DNA of 54,093 nt from Oscillospiraceae bacterium (GTDB taxonomy: Bacteria > Bacillota > Clostridia > UBA1381 > UBA9506): assembly GCA_015069045.1 (NCBI GenBank), contig SVJJ01000010.1, forward strand, positions 1 through 54,093. The letters run 5' to 3'. The position numbers and the translations under genes were made by a program. Each line of letters begins with the position of its first letter. Position 1 is the first letter of the stretch. This document shows, one piece after another, positions 18,487 through 28,394 of this stretch. The notes beneath the pieces are model-generated. The model saw nothing but the letters and a program-made list of their open reading frames with translations. It was not told the DNA's origin and ran no database searches.

Positions 18487-20052
18487 TTAACATTCAATTG
18501 TTTTTGCTGCTTCAAACTCTGCCTGAATCTCAGCGGAAGGTGCCTTGGTGCACAAGGATACAACAACAATAAAGATACAGGAAATAATGAAAGCAGGGAG
18601 AAGTTCATAAATGGAGAATATACCACCTAGTGGATTGAGTACCAGTTTCCAAACAAAAACGGCAATACCACCGGAAAGCATACCGGCTATAGCACCGGCA
18701 CGATTAATACGTTTCCAGAACAGTGAAAACAGCATCAATGGGCCAAATGTAGCACCAAAACCGGCCCAAGCAAAGCTAACAATACCAAAAATAATACTGT
18801 TTTCATCCAGGGCAATAATAATGCCAATTAAAGCCACAATCAGCATGGTAATGCGGCTCACAGTCATAACTTGTTTATCGGTTGCATTCTTTTTTAATAC
18901 ACCCTGATACAGATTTTTGGAAATAGCAGAAACGGCAATCAGCAAATAAGAATCAGAGGAGCTAATGGTTGCAGCCAAGATGCCGGCCATAATAACACCG
19001 GCAAAAATGGGATGTAACAAAATTTTGCTCATGTAAATAAAGATTGTTTCTGCGCCGGATTTTGTTAACAATTCCGGAGCAGTGGAATACACACTTCGGC
19101 CAATTAAACCGATACATACGGCAGCAGCCAGAGAGATAACACACCATACAGTAGCAATTCGTCTGGAACGCTTTAGTTCGTCAGCTTTTCTAATGGCAAT
19201 AAAGCGTAACAAAACCTGGGGCATACCAAAGTAACCTAAGCCCCATGCCATCATGGAAAGAATGCTTAAGAAACCGTATTTTACGGCAGGACCAAAGACG
19301 GGTTCGCCATCGGCAACCTGCTGCACACCGTCGACAACCGTTGGTTGTGCAATGTTAAAGAACTCGGTAAAACCGGGAATGCCATTGATATTTTCTATAA
19401 CATGGGAAATGCCACCGGCTTCGAACACGCCCACAAGCAACATGACCAACAAGGAGATAATCATTAACAGCGCTTGCATAAAGTCAGAAACACTTTCAGC
19501 TAAAAAGCCACCTAAGAAGGTGTATGCAATAACGAAAATAGCGCCGATTACCATCATAAGCTGATAGTCAATGCCAAAAATCTGGTTAAATAATTTACCG
19601 CAGGTAACAAAGCAACTGCCGGCGTAAACGGAGAAGAATATTACAATAAATAAGGATGCAATGGTCATTAAAACCTTCTTGTTTTCCTTAAAACGATTAC
19701 TAAAAAAGTCCGGAATTGTAATTGCGTTACCGGCAACGACAGAATACTTCCGCAACCGCTTAGAAACAATTAACCAGTTTAAGTATGTACCTACAGCTAA
19801 ACCAACTGCCGTCCAAAAAGCATCGGCAATACCACACCAATAAGCTACACCGGGAAGGCCCATTAAAAGCCATCCACTCATGTCTGATGCCTCAGCACTC
19901 ATTGCAGCCACCCAAGGACCAAGAGAACGACCACCAATGAAAAAGTTTTCCGAATTTTTGTTGGAACGCTTTGCAAAGTAAACACCAATACAGATAACAA
20001 TGGCAATGTATACGCACATTGTTATAAATGTCTGTAAAATTTCTTTACTCAT
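18487..20052 (-). CDS. putP: Sodium/proline symporter
   Basis: A 521-residue sodium:solute symporter (SSS family) with about 13 membrane helices. The second-helix region SAEASDMSGWLLMGLPG matches PutP, and the family's Ser/Asp-rich sodium site region (AATISSSDSYLL) is present. It takes up proline with sodium, for nutrition or osmoprotection. The minus-strand start ATG follows AAAGGAG. It is monocistronic, with its own terminator and promoter region. Confidence 0.93.
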   Translation of the reverse strand: MSKEILQTFITMCVYIAIVICIGVYFAKRSNKNSENFFIGGRSLGPWVAAMSAEASDMSGWLLMGLPGVAYWCGIADAFWTAVGLAVGTYLNWLIVSKRLRKYSVVAGNAITIPDFFSNRFKENKKVLMTIASLFIVIFFSVYAGSCFVTCGKLFNQIFGIDYQLMMVIGAIFVIAYTFLGGFLAESVSDFMQALLMIISLLVMLLVGVFEAGGISHVIENINGIPGFTEFFNIAQPTVVDGVQQVADGEPVFGPAVKYGFLSILSMMAWGLGYFGMPQVLLRFIAIRKADELKRSRRIATVWCVISLAAAVCIGLIGRSVYSTAPELLTKSGAETIFIYMSKILLHPIFAGVIMAGILAATISSSDSYLLIAVSAISKNLYQGVLKKNATDKQVMTVSRITMLIVALIGIIIALDENSIIFGIVSFAWAGFGATFGPLMLFSLFWKRINRAGAIAGMLSGGIAVFVWKLVLNPLGGIFSIYELLPAFIISCIFIVVVSLCTKAPSAEIQAEFEAAKTIEC

Positions 20053-20096
20053 ACACTTCTACTCCTTTTGTTTGCATAAAATTTGTATACTCATAC

Positions 20097-20129
20097 ATTA
20101 TAACACAGTTTTCGGTAAATGTATACATT
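20097..20129 (-). promoter_or_regulatory. putP promoter -10 with adjacent palindrome
   Basis: On the minus strand TATAAT (20097-20102) stands about 45 bases before the putP start; no good -35 is visible. Upstream of it the 12-base perfect palindrome AATGTATACATT (20118-20129) covers the place where the -35 should be, and a related TTTGTATAC lies just downstream. This looks like an activator or repressor site. Confidence 0.45.
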
Positions 20130-20148
20130 TTTTGCATATAAATTAAAA

Positions 20149-20225
20149 AAAAGAAGTTCTCTTTAAAAAAGGAAAATTAGCTCCTACTGTAAGTCGCATA
20201 CAGTATGCTGATAAAGAGATCTTTT
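20149..20225. other. Structured element between putP and spoIIID
   Basis: An outer imperfect stem (AAAAGAAGTTCTCTTT at 20149-20164 with AAAGAGATCTTTT at 20213-20225) encloses an inner 7-bp hairpin (TACTGTA 20185-20191, TACAGTA 20199-20205). There is no open frame. It could be a small RNA, an upstream regulatory structure, or chance. It is the only notable element in the 348-bp gap apart from the putP promoter. Confidence 0.3.
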
Positions 20226-20400
20226 GTCATTGGAGCGGACTTTGTTCTAATGATATTTAATGAAGTGGAGTGGCGAATATAGAGCGCCTTTTTAATTTTA
20301 TTTATTAAATGTTATGGTTTAACTTTTCTTTTCCTTCTAAAATGCATACTCTACACATATAGTGTTAGTAACAACCAAAATTCGGAAGGCGGGAAGTATT

Positions 20401-20661
20401 TTGAAGGATTATATATCCCAGCGTGTTCTTTTACTTGCCGAATATATTATAGAAAATAAAGCTACAGTCCGAAAAGCTGCAAAGCAATTTAATATATCCA
20501 AGTCTACCGTACATAAAGACATTACAGAACGGCTTGTGTCTGTAAACAACGGTCTGGCCAAGGAAGCAAAGAAAGTGTTGGAAGAGAACAAGGCTAGTCG
20601 ACACATTCGAGGAGGTATGGCGACAAAACAAAAATATGAGAATCAAAAACGAGGTGAATAG
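20401..20661 (+). CDS. spoIIID: Sporulation transcriptional regulator SpoIIID
   Basis: An 86-residue mother-cell DNA-binding protein that tunes sigma-E genes and leads to sigma-K. It shows the family pattern: KDYI at the start, then a helix-turn-helix with ATVRKAAKQFNISKSTVHKD, then the conserved basic tail with RHIRGGMATKQKY. The frame is open upstream, but the TTG at 20401 is where homology begins. A GGGAAG site precedes it at short spacing. A clear sigma-E promoter could not be identified upstream. In Bacillus the gene lies near mreB-like genes; here it stands alone. Confidence 0.95.
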   Translation: MKDYISQRVLLLAEYIIENKATVRKAAKQFNISKSTVHKDITERLVSVNNGLAKEAKKVLEENKASRHIRGGMATKQKYENQKRGE

Positions 20662-20711
20662 AAGTTTTTTTATCAACTAATATTAATTTTTTGTGACAAG
20701 GTAAAAAGCTG

Positions 20712-20740
20712 TTGAATTTTTTCTGAAAAAGAGATATAAT
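20712..20740 (+). promoter_or_regulatory. Sigma-A promoter of the SLH protein gene
   Basis: TTGAAT, a 17-base spacer and TATAAT. The spacer holds TTTTTCTGAAAAA, an inverted repeat resembling a CodY box (11 of 15 positions by my count). Confidence 0.7.
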
Positions 20741-20779
20741 AAAAAAGGAAAGTATGCATATACAAAGGAGGATTTACTT

Positions 20780-22600
20780 ATGCTAAAAAAAGCCTTGTCA
20801 CTTTTGCTCGGTGTTATGTTGCTTATGTCTGTCACGTTGGTTTCTGCAGTGACCTTTAGCGATATGACGAGTCAGTACAGCTGGGCAGAGGAAGCGGTAA
20901 CGGCCCTGTCGGAGGATGGTATTATTAACGGCTATCCTGATGGAACTTTTAAACCGGGAAACAACATTACCAAGGAAGAAGCAATTTCTCTTTTTGCCAG
21001 AACTTTAGGTTCAGAGGAAACTTTAAACAGTTCAGTGGTTTCTTTAGCCAATGTTTTGTATGAGGAAGATCTTGAAAACTATAATACATATGCTAAAGAA
21101 TCTGCTGCATATTTGTTGTATAAAAAAGTGTTGTCTGTAGATGAATTGGCAACCTATTTATCCGCAGCCAATAAAGGTGAGTCTTTAAAGCGCTATGAAG
21201 CCGCTACATTGATTGCAAAATGTCTGGGTGGAGACGTTTGGCTCAAAAGCAATCCGGACGTAACCTTAACCTTTGCAGATGCAGCAGATGTTCCAGCATC
21301 AGCTAAGGGATATGTTTATTTTGCGTCGGAAGCACAAATCATGCAAGGCATGGAAAATAATATGTTTGTGCCTATGGGTGATGTGACTCGTGCTCAAATA
21401 GCGACCATGATTTATAGAATTATAACCCGTATGGATTACACCTACTCCCAAGGTGTTATTTCACAACTTGATGCAACAACAAACACTGTAACTTTGCGAG
21501 ATGAGCAAGGGCTCTCAGAGTCTTATGTTGTTAATAAAAATGTGGCAGTTATGTTAGATGGTGAGCAATCACAAATAACATTGCTTGAGGTTGGCCAAGA
21601 GGTTATTATCACCTTTTCAAATGGTGCCTTATACTCTTTAGATGTTGTAGAAATGGCTGTGGATGCTACCTTCCAAGCTGTTTATAAAGGTAAGTCCACC
21701 AATTCCAGTGCTACAACTTTGAAGTTTACAACTTTAGATACGGAGGACACTCTGTCTTATAAGCTGGCAGATAACGTGGTTATATCCTATAATGGTGTTG
21801 CAGGTACTTTAGGGGACTTACAAGTGGGAGATTATATGGATATTTCCATTAAATCAGGTAAAATTTCCGCTATTGTTGCTGAAACCAAAACAACAAAAAT
21901 AGAAGGTGCGAGGGTAGAAAATATTACCTATGAGCCGGACGTTTTAATTACTGTTCGCACAGCAGAGAACGAGTTACTTAGCTATGGTGTTAAGGCCGGT
22001 GCCACAATTCGTAAAAATTCAGCTATTACAACATTTTCTGATCTAGCTATTGGTGATAAAGTAGATTTAACTTTAGAGTATGGTGAAATTTCTTCTGTAA
22101 CAGCTATTGGTGTAGAAAAGAAAATTACCGGTCAAATTGAAGAAATTAAAATTTCCAAAACAAATTCTTCCTTAACAATTAATAATGGTAGCGCGACAAC
22201 GGTATATAATGTTAGTCGCGATGTTGAAATAACATTAGATGAGGAAGCTGCAACTCTGTATGATTTGCGTATTGGTTTTTCTGTGGAATTGATAACCTCC
22301 AGCTCTACCATTACTGAGGTTAAGGTTAAATCTGTTGCATCACCCATGCAAATCACCGGCGAAATCGTTTTGGTGAACAAAACATATGGCATGTTACGGA
22401 TTGCCTATGCAGATGCTAATGGCAACATGAGCGATGCAACGGTTTTTGTTAAGGCTAATGCAAAAATTTTAGATAGCAACGATGGAAAAATTAAAACTAT
22501 TGATTATTTGAAGGCTGGTCAAAATATAACAGTAGCCTGTGCAGAAAATGTAGGTGTTTTTGAAGCCACATCAATTATGATTCTTTCCAATACTCAATAG
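20780..22600 (+). CDS. Secreted S-layer-homology protein with tandem beta-rich repeats
   Basis: A 606-residue exported protein. A signal peptide (KKALSLLLGVMLLMSVTLVSA) is followed by SLH motifs at about 25-80 (FSDMTSQYSWAEEAVTALSE and GYPDGTFKPGNNITKEE) and about 165-220 (FADAADVPASAKGYVYFA, VTRAQIATMIYRI), with a diverged middle unit. SLH domains attach proteins to pyruvylated wall polymers. From about residue 225 to the end come roughly five 70-80-residue modules, each with a hydrophobic beta pattern and an 'L-x-x-G-x-x-V/I' turn; two of them open with ITGQIEEI and ITGEIVLV. No enzyme motif is visible. The ribosome site is AAAGGAGGA. It is probably a structural or adhesive wall protein. 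Confidence 0.85.
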   Translation: MLKKALSLLLGVMLLMSVTLVSAVTFSDMTSQYSWAEEAVTALSEDGIINGYPDGTFKPGNNITKEEAISLFARTLGSEETLNSSVVSLANVLYEEDLENYNTYAKESAAYLLYKKVLSVDELATYLSAANKGESLKRYEAATLIAKCLGGDVWLKSNPDVTLTFADAADVPASAKGYVYFASEAQIMQGMENNMFVPMGDVTRAQIATMIYRIITRMDYTYSQGVISQLDATTNTVTLRDEQGLSESYVVNKNVAVMLDGEQSQITLLEVGQEVIITFSNGALYSLDVVEMAVDATFQAVYKGKSTNSSATTLKFTTLDTEDTLSYKLADNVVISYNGVAGTLGDLQVGDYMDISIKSGKISAIVAETKTTKIEGARVENITYEPDVLITVRTAENELLSYGVKAGATIRKNSAITTFSDLAIGDKVDLTLEYGEISSVTAIGVEKKITGQIEEIKISKTNSSLTINNGSATTVYNVSRDVEITLDEEAATLYDLRIGFSVELITSSSTITEVKVKSVASPMQITGEIVLVNKTYGMLRIAYADANGNMSDATVFVKANAKILDSNDGKIKTIDYLKAGQNITVACAENVGVFEATSIMILSNTQ

Positions 22601-22628
22601 GTACTTTGTTACAAGTCAATAGGTTATT

Positions 22629-22669
22629 AGACTGTAGCAGAACATATTTGTTCTGTTACAGTCTTTTTT
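22629..22669 (+). terminator. Terminator of the SLH protein gene
   Basis: AGACTGTAGCAGAACA pairs with TGTTCTGTTACAGTCT with one wobble, followed by TTTTTTA. The rest of the gap to gdhA is AT-rich and holds only the gdhA promoter. Confidence 0.85.
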
Positions 22670-22823
22670 ATTATATTTAAAATGACAGCATTTTGCATAT
22701 ACTATGATTAATATGGCTATATGAAAGTTTTAACACAGTTTGCTTTCTACACAAAAATATTTTGAATGAAATATGTTGTATCAATTATATATTATAGAAA
22801 ATATAAAAAAAATGAAATTATAA

Positions 22824-22852
22824 TTGACAAAAAATTCATTTTGGTATATAAT
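22824..22852 (+). promoter_or_regulatory. Consensus sigma-A promoter of gdhA
   Basis: TTGACA, a 17-base spacer and TATAAT: a full match in both hexamers. Strong constitutive or repressed transcription is expected. Confidence 0.85.
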
Positions 22853-22869
22853 TTAGTGATATAAATTGA

Positions 22870-24240
<1,371 letters not shown>

Positions 24241-24263
24241 TTTCGTTCATTAGGGTGAGCATT

Positions 24264-24302
24264 CACCGACAGGCAGGTTCCTTACCTGTCTGTCGGTTTT
24301 TA
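24264..24302 (+). terminator. Terminator of gdhA
   Basis: ACCGACAGGCAGGT and ACCTGTCTGTCGGT flank a TTCCTT loop with few mispairs, followed by TTTTTAC. Confidence 0.9.
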
Positions 24303-24332
24303 CTTATTAGTTTATCAAAAGGAGTATGACAT

Positions 24333-24755
24333 ATGCAACTCTACATACCTATTTTAATTGTTGTTTTATCTAATACCTTTTATCACATTTGTGCCAAATC
24401 GACCCCGTCCTATACGAATCCATTTGCATCCCTGATCATTTCCTATGGGGTGGGTGCCCTTTTATCATTTGTTTTGTATTACATAACCAATCGAGACGGT
24501 CATTTTTTGCATGAGTTTACCAAGCTTCATTGGAGTAGTTTTGTGCTGGGACTTGCTATTGTTGGCTTAGAAGCCGGGAATTTATTTATGTATAAAATGG
24601 GTTGGCATATTAGTATTGGACAAATTGTAACAAGCTCCCTTTTGGCGGTTATCTTACTTTTTATTGGGATATTTTTCTATCATGAAGCATTAACAATACA
24701 AAGAATAATTGGCATTTTGATTTGTATGGTAGGACTGTATTTTATTAATAACTGA
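24333..24755 (+). CDS. Half-size EamA/DMT-family membrane protein
   Basis: 140 residues with about five hydrophobic helices, the size of one EamA repeat. The C-terminal part (LLFIGIFFYHEALTIQRIIG followed by a final GLYFINN) carries the usual EamA 'E-x-L-x(3)-I-x-G' pattern. Full-length EamA transporters have two such repeats, so this protein would work as a dimer, like small multidrug resistance proteins. The substrate is unknown. AAAGGAG precedes the ATG. It lies between the gdhA terminator and the DegV promoter. Confidence 0.75.
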   Translation: MQLYIPILIVVLSNTFYHICAKSTPSYTNPFASLIISYGVGALLSFVLYYITNRDGHFLHEFTKLHWSSFVLGLAIVGLEAGNLFMYKMGWHISIGQIVTSSLLAVILLFIGIFFYHEALTIQRIIGILICMVGLYFINN

Positions 24756-24762
24756 TCCATAC

Positions 24763-24791
24763 TTGATTTTTGAGGAGAAAAAGAATATAAT
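24763..24791 (+). promoter_or_regulatory. Sigma-A promoter of the DegV gene
   Basis: TTGATT, a 17-base spacer and TATAAT, 42 bases before the GTG start. Confidence 0.7.
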
Positions 24792-24832
24792 AAAAACAGG
24801 ATACACATTACTTTAGAAGGGGATGGTGTTTT

Positions 24833-25729
24833 GTGACAGAGCAGTTTATTTTATCCTGTGGTTCAACGGTGGATTTGCCTTTCGCTTATCTGCAACAAAG
24901 ACAGATTTCAGTTATTTTTTATAGCTATTCCATTGATGATAAGGCATATATTGACGATATGGGTCGGGACTCCCAAGCCTTACCTCGGTTTTATGAAATG
25001 CTTGCTGAGGGGAAAATGCCTTCAACATCCCAAGTAAATGAATATCAGTATTATGATTATTTTGAGGCATTGTTAGAGAAGGGTGATGTTTTACATATTG
25101 CTTTTGGCTCCGGCATGACACCCTCTGTCAATAATGCAATGCATGCGGCAGAAACCTTGCGTGAGAAATATCCCCATCGCCGTTTAATTGTTATAGATTC
25201 TCTATGCAGCTCTTGTGGTTATGGTATGCTGGTAGATGGTGCTGCAGATTTACGAGATGCAGGGAAGTCTATGGAGGAGATAGAGGCGTGGGTTTTAGCC
25301 AATCGCCAACGCATTCATCATCAGTTCTTTTCTACAGATTTAAAATACTTTCGTCGTGGTGGACGTGTTTCCGGCACAGCTGCAACAGTAGGTGCCATTT
25401 TGAATATTTGCCCTATTATGCATTTAAATGATACCGGCCATATTATTGCCTACGATAAGGTACGGGGAAAAATTAATGCTATTAAGCGAACCGTTCAAAC
25501 TATGGTTGAGCATGCAGATAATGGAACGGATTATGCAGATAAATGTTGGATTTGTCATTCCAATTGCATCGATACAGCGTTGCAAACAAAAGAGATGATT
25601 GAAACTCAATTTTCCAATCTTGTGGGAAAGGTGCAAATTTATGATATTGGCACTATTATTGCGTCTCACTGTGGTCCTAATACAGTAGCAGTATTTTTCT
25701 TTGGTGACAAACGTATTAGTCATGCATAA
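24833..25729 (+). CDS. DegV-family fatty-acid-binding protein
   Basis: A 298-residue DegV protein. The family binds a single fatty acid and, in some firmicutes (FakB), presents it to a kinase. The opening CGSTVDLP replaces the usual DSTADLP. Later come PSTSQVNEYQYYDYFE, the IAFGSGMTPSVNNAM loop, and LKYFRRGGRVSGTAATVGAI with the conserved Arg-Gly-Gly-Arg. The cysteine-rich stretch DSLCSSCGYGM is notable. It starts with GTG after AGAAGGGGATGG. No FakA kinase is nearby. Confidence 0.88.
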   Translation: MTEQFILSCGSTVDLPFAYLQQRQISVIFYSYSIDDKAYIDDMGRDSQALPRFYEMLAEGKMPSTSQVNEYQYYDYFEALLEKGDVLHIAFGSGMTPSVNNAMHAAETLREKYPHRRLIVIDSLCSSCGYGMLVDGAADLRDAGKSMEEIEAWVLANRQRIHHQFFSTDLKYFRRGGRVSGTAATVGAILNICPIMHLNDTGHIIAYDKVRGKINAIKRTVQTMVEHADNGTDYADKCWICHSNCIDTALQTKEMIETQFSNLVGKVQIYDIGTIIASHCGPNTVAVFFFGDKRISHA

Positions 25730-25820
25730 ATAAAGCAAAGCTTCGTAGGAAAATAAATTGCATCAGTTTACGCAGACAATAAGACCCACATCCCTTTAGT
25801 ATCATAATTCACTTTAAATA

Positions 25821-25858
25821 AAAAACTGACACCGTGTTTCTATCGGTGTCAGTTTTTT
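25821..25858. terminator. Bidirectional terminator
   Basis: AAAAACTGACACCG and CGGTGTCAGTTTTT flank a short loop, with A/T tracts on both sides. It serves the DegV gene on the + strand and the phosphohexomutase-like gene on the - strand. Confidence 0.8.
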
Positions 25859-25935
25859 GCAAAACGGATATGTTTACCTAAAAAGATAGATGCTTCATCA
25901 TAGGGTTTGTGTTTCATTTTGTGGATATATTTTAT

Positions 25936-27105
25936 TCATTCACTACAGACAGTACATGGGTTATATTCTGAAATTAATCTACACACATAGGAAAAACTGC
26001 ATTTGTTTAAATATAAAAATTCACAAATGCGAATCATGGAACAAATAGGATCAAAACAAAGATTGTGCTGTAAACGGGAGGGAACAGTATTTTCAGCCAG
26101 GAGCTGATTTTCCAGCTTATAATCGGCTACACGGCTCACAGAAGCTCCGCAGACTTCTGCAATTGCTTCCGCTAAGCCGGATGTATGTTCTGGCAGATAT
26201 ACGGTGGCGTTTTCCACGGCCGATGCAACAATGAGGGTTATGAATGCATAAAAGGCATCGCCATCTATGATATGGCCATGCTCATCCAACAGACCAAATT
26301 TTCCATTTTGACCAACTAATAAACCGAAATCTAGTTTATTTTTTTGTATTAGTTCAGGTAACAGTTTTGGTTCATTGGTGAAGAAAAGAGATAATCCAAA
26401 TGCTGTGCCTATTCTTTTCATGTATCCTTGGGTTTCAGGGTTTTGAATGCATAGGGCAATGCTATAGTTTAATCGTTTGATTGGGGTGGTGGCCACTAAA
26501 TGACGAAAATAGTCTTGTGCCATGTGACTAACATTAATGGGGGTGCGGAGTTTTTCAATGTTTGCCCGATGAAAGGCATGCTCTTTTATATGCCATTTAA
26601 TACGACCCATGGAATCTTTTGACATAGGTGCACCTGTGTGATTAAACAGCTCTATGGTCATTCTTTCTCCTACACATTGCACAAAAATACCACCATCTAA
26701 ATGGAGATGGTTTATGGCAAACTTAGTAATACTTCTGTCGCCACCATCAATTAAATTATATACCTCTGCGCCGCCGGCCATACATCCGGAGAGAAGGGCA
26801 AATTTTGGCATCATATATTGACTGTTGTCAGACATGGACAGGAGGATTTTCTTTGCCTCTCCCAAAACTTCGGTTACAGATAAGGCAATTTCAATTAAAA
26901 ATTCGGGTGTTATTTCTCGATTTACAATACCACTGAAACAATGACATTCCTCTTCGACTTGATGCGGTTTTTTCTGAGAAACCGATGTTTTTTTGTTTAT
27001 ATTAAGGGGGTGCAAATTTGAAATGGCCGTTTTTGAATTGTTTTCTGTTGAAGGCCTCAGGTGTTTTCCTTTTTTATGAGTTACGTTAATAGGTTTCATA
27101 TGCAT
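25936..27105 (-). CDS. Catalytically degenerate phosphohexomutase-like protein
   Basis: 389 residues with the fold signature of alpha-D-phosphohexomutases: GIVNREITPEFLIEIALSV at the start, then GGAEVYNLID, HLHLDGGIF, NHTGAPMSKDSMGRIKW, a DFGLLVGQNGKFGLLDEHGH region, and a C-terminal 'LSEL'-type domain. The catalytic phosphoserine loop (normally TASHNP) is replaced by QCVGERMT, and the metal loop reads DGDAFY instead of DGDADR, so catalysis is doubtful. Similar degenerate domains occur fused to sugar-nucleotidyltransferases; here it stands alone. The first ~50 residues are basic, polar and low in conservation. The start could also be 6 bases later. It is 60 bases downstream of the AraC regulator, probably in the same transcript. 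Confidence 0.6.
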   Translation of the reverse strand: MHMKPINVTHKKGKHLRPSTENNSKTAISNLHPLNINKKTSVSQKKPHQVEEECHCFSGIVNREITPEFLIEIALSVTEVLGEAKKILLSMSDNSQYMMPKFALLSGCMAGGAEVYNLIDGGDRSITKFAINHLHLDGGIFVQCVGERMTIELFNHTGAPMSKDSMGRIKWHIKEHAFHRANIEKLRTPINVSHMAQDYFRHLVATTPIKRLNYSIALCIQNPETQGYMKRIGTAFGLSLFFTNEPKLLPELIQKNKLDFGLLVGQNGKFGLLDEHGHIIDGDAFYAFITLIVASAVENATVYLPEHTSGLAEAIAEVCGASVSRVADYKLENQLLAENTVPSRLQHNLCFDPICSMIRICEFLYLNKCSFSYVCRLISEYNPCTVCSE

Positions 27106-27165
27106 CAGTTCCTTTCCAATACAATGTGATTAGTTTGCATAAAAAACCAATAATTTATTCAACAT

Positions 27166-28206
27166 TTAGCGGAGTATTTTATCCCGATATCGTTTTGGCG
27201 TTGTTTGTGTCAGCTGGCGAAATATTTTGCCAAAATAGCTTCTATCCTCGTAGCCTATCATGGATGAAATTTCATGAATCGGAATCGAAGGATTAGTCAA
27301 AAGTTCCTTGGCCTTTTCAATGCGGATGTTATTGACAAATTGTGTAAAAGTTTTCCCTGTGCTCTCTCGAAAGATTTTAGAAAAATAAGATGGGCTTATG
27401 TAGACCTTAGAAGCCACCATCTTATGTGATAATTTTTTATTATAATTTTCTTGTATTATACATATAGCTTGTTGTATTAACAGATTATGCTTTAGGGAAA
27501 CAGCTTGAAAAACACCCTCAACAAAATTTTGAGAGGCTCGGTTCATACAGCTTTTAAGACTGCCAATTGACGTGGCCCTGGAAAGTGTAAGGGCAAACTC
27601 TTTAGACCAACCCTTTTGATGTTGTTGTGCGGTGCATATATTATCCATTATGGTAAAGAGCAACATAATAAATCGAATACAATCTGTTTTAAATTTTTTA
27701 AAATGATTGCCGTTATGAATCAAAAAATTATTGAATGCATCGTCTATAATGTTTTGTGCCAGGCTTGGGTTGCCTTCTTTTATGGCTTGTTTTAATTTGG
27801 AGTGATAGCCTTCAATTTCCGGTGTTTCAGGATAAATGTCAGGGGTAACGATTAAAGTCAATAAGTGTGCCATTTTTTCAAAGGTTTCCGGTCTCATAAC
27901 GATTGGAAAAGAATGCTGTAGATTCTTGTTTTTAATAGTGTGAACGGTGGCAGGTTTGTTAACATAACTTGAGCATAGGATGGGGTCAGATATTATGTAG
28001 CCGATTTTAGTATCCTTTGCACAAATGGGTATAGATATACAACATAAACCGTTTTTGCAAACGGAAATGGACCATGGTGATTGCGGAACATCGGTAATGG
28101 CGGGGTCATGCAGTTCATGCCATGTAATGCCCAGACCAAACAAATCTGTGAATAGTGTTGCATTTTTTAACACTTGTTGTTTAATAGCTTCGACATTTTT
28201 TTCCAT
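27166..28206 (-). CDS. AraC-family regulator with a possible PocR-like sensor domain
   Basis: A 346-residue regulator. The C-terminal ~100 residues are a double helix-turn-helix of the AraC type: ASKVYISPSYFSKIFRESTG and SSMIGYEDRSYFGKIFRQLT. The N-terminal ~120 residues (with GLGITWHELHDPAI and the Cys-rich CKNGLCCISIPIC) recall PocR ligand-binding domains, but weakly. A helical linker joins the two parts. AAAGGAG precedes the ATG. It has its own promoter and leads into the degenerate phosphohexomutase gene, which is its most likely partner or target. Confidence 0.85.
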   Translation of the reverse strand: MEKNVEAIKQQVLKNATLFTDLFGLGITWHELHDPAITDVPQSPWSISVCKNGLCCISIPICAKDTKIGYIISDPILCSSYVNKPATVHTIKNKNLQHSFPIVMRPETFEKMAHLLTLIVTPDIYPETPEIEGYHSKLKQAIKEGNPSLAQNIIDDAFNNFLIHNGNHFKKFKTDCIRFIMLLFTIMDNICTAQQHQKGWSKEFALTLSRATSIGSLKSCMNRASQNFVEGVFQAVSLKHNLLIQQAICIIQENYNKKLSHKMVASKVYISPSYFSKIFRESTGKTFTQFVNNIRIEKAKELLTNPSIPIHEISSMIGYEDRSYFGKIFRQLTQTTPKRYRDKILR

Positions 28207-28234
28207 ATGGCGCTCCTTTTTGCTGATTTTCTAT

Positions 28235-28263
28235 ATTGTACCAATTATTTAAAGTAAAAGCAA
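28235..28263 (-). promoter_or_regulatory. Candidate promoter of the AraC-type regulator
   Basis: On the minus strand TTGCTT (28258-28263), a 17-base spacer and TACAAT (28235-28240), about 30 bases before the ATG. The -35 is weak, as expected for an activator-dependent promoter. Confidence 0.45.
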
Positions 28264-28345
28264 GAAATGGCGCGCTGTTATTTGTCACAATTAGACACAA
28301 AATGTAAAGGATTATTTTATCCACAACTTATGGGGAAAATAAATA

Positions 28346-28379
28346 ACAAAGGCACAAAACCGCAATTTTGTGCCTTTGT
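28346..28379 (-). terminator. Terminator of the DtxR/MntR-type gene
   Basis: ACAAAGGCACAAAA and TTTTGTGCCTTTGT flank a 6-base loop with an AT-rich tail on the minus strand. It lies just after the stop of the regulator gene. Confidence 0.8.
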
Positions 28380-28394
28380 TTAGATGGTTTATTT

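Noticed and set aside
20345-20363. CATACTCT or CATATAGT as a sigma-E promoter for spoIIID
   Set aside because: Neither has a -35-like partner at 13-15 bases.
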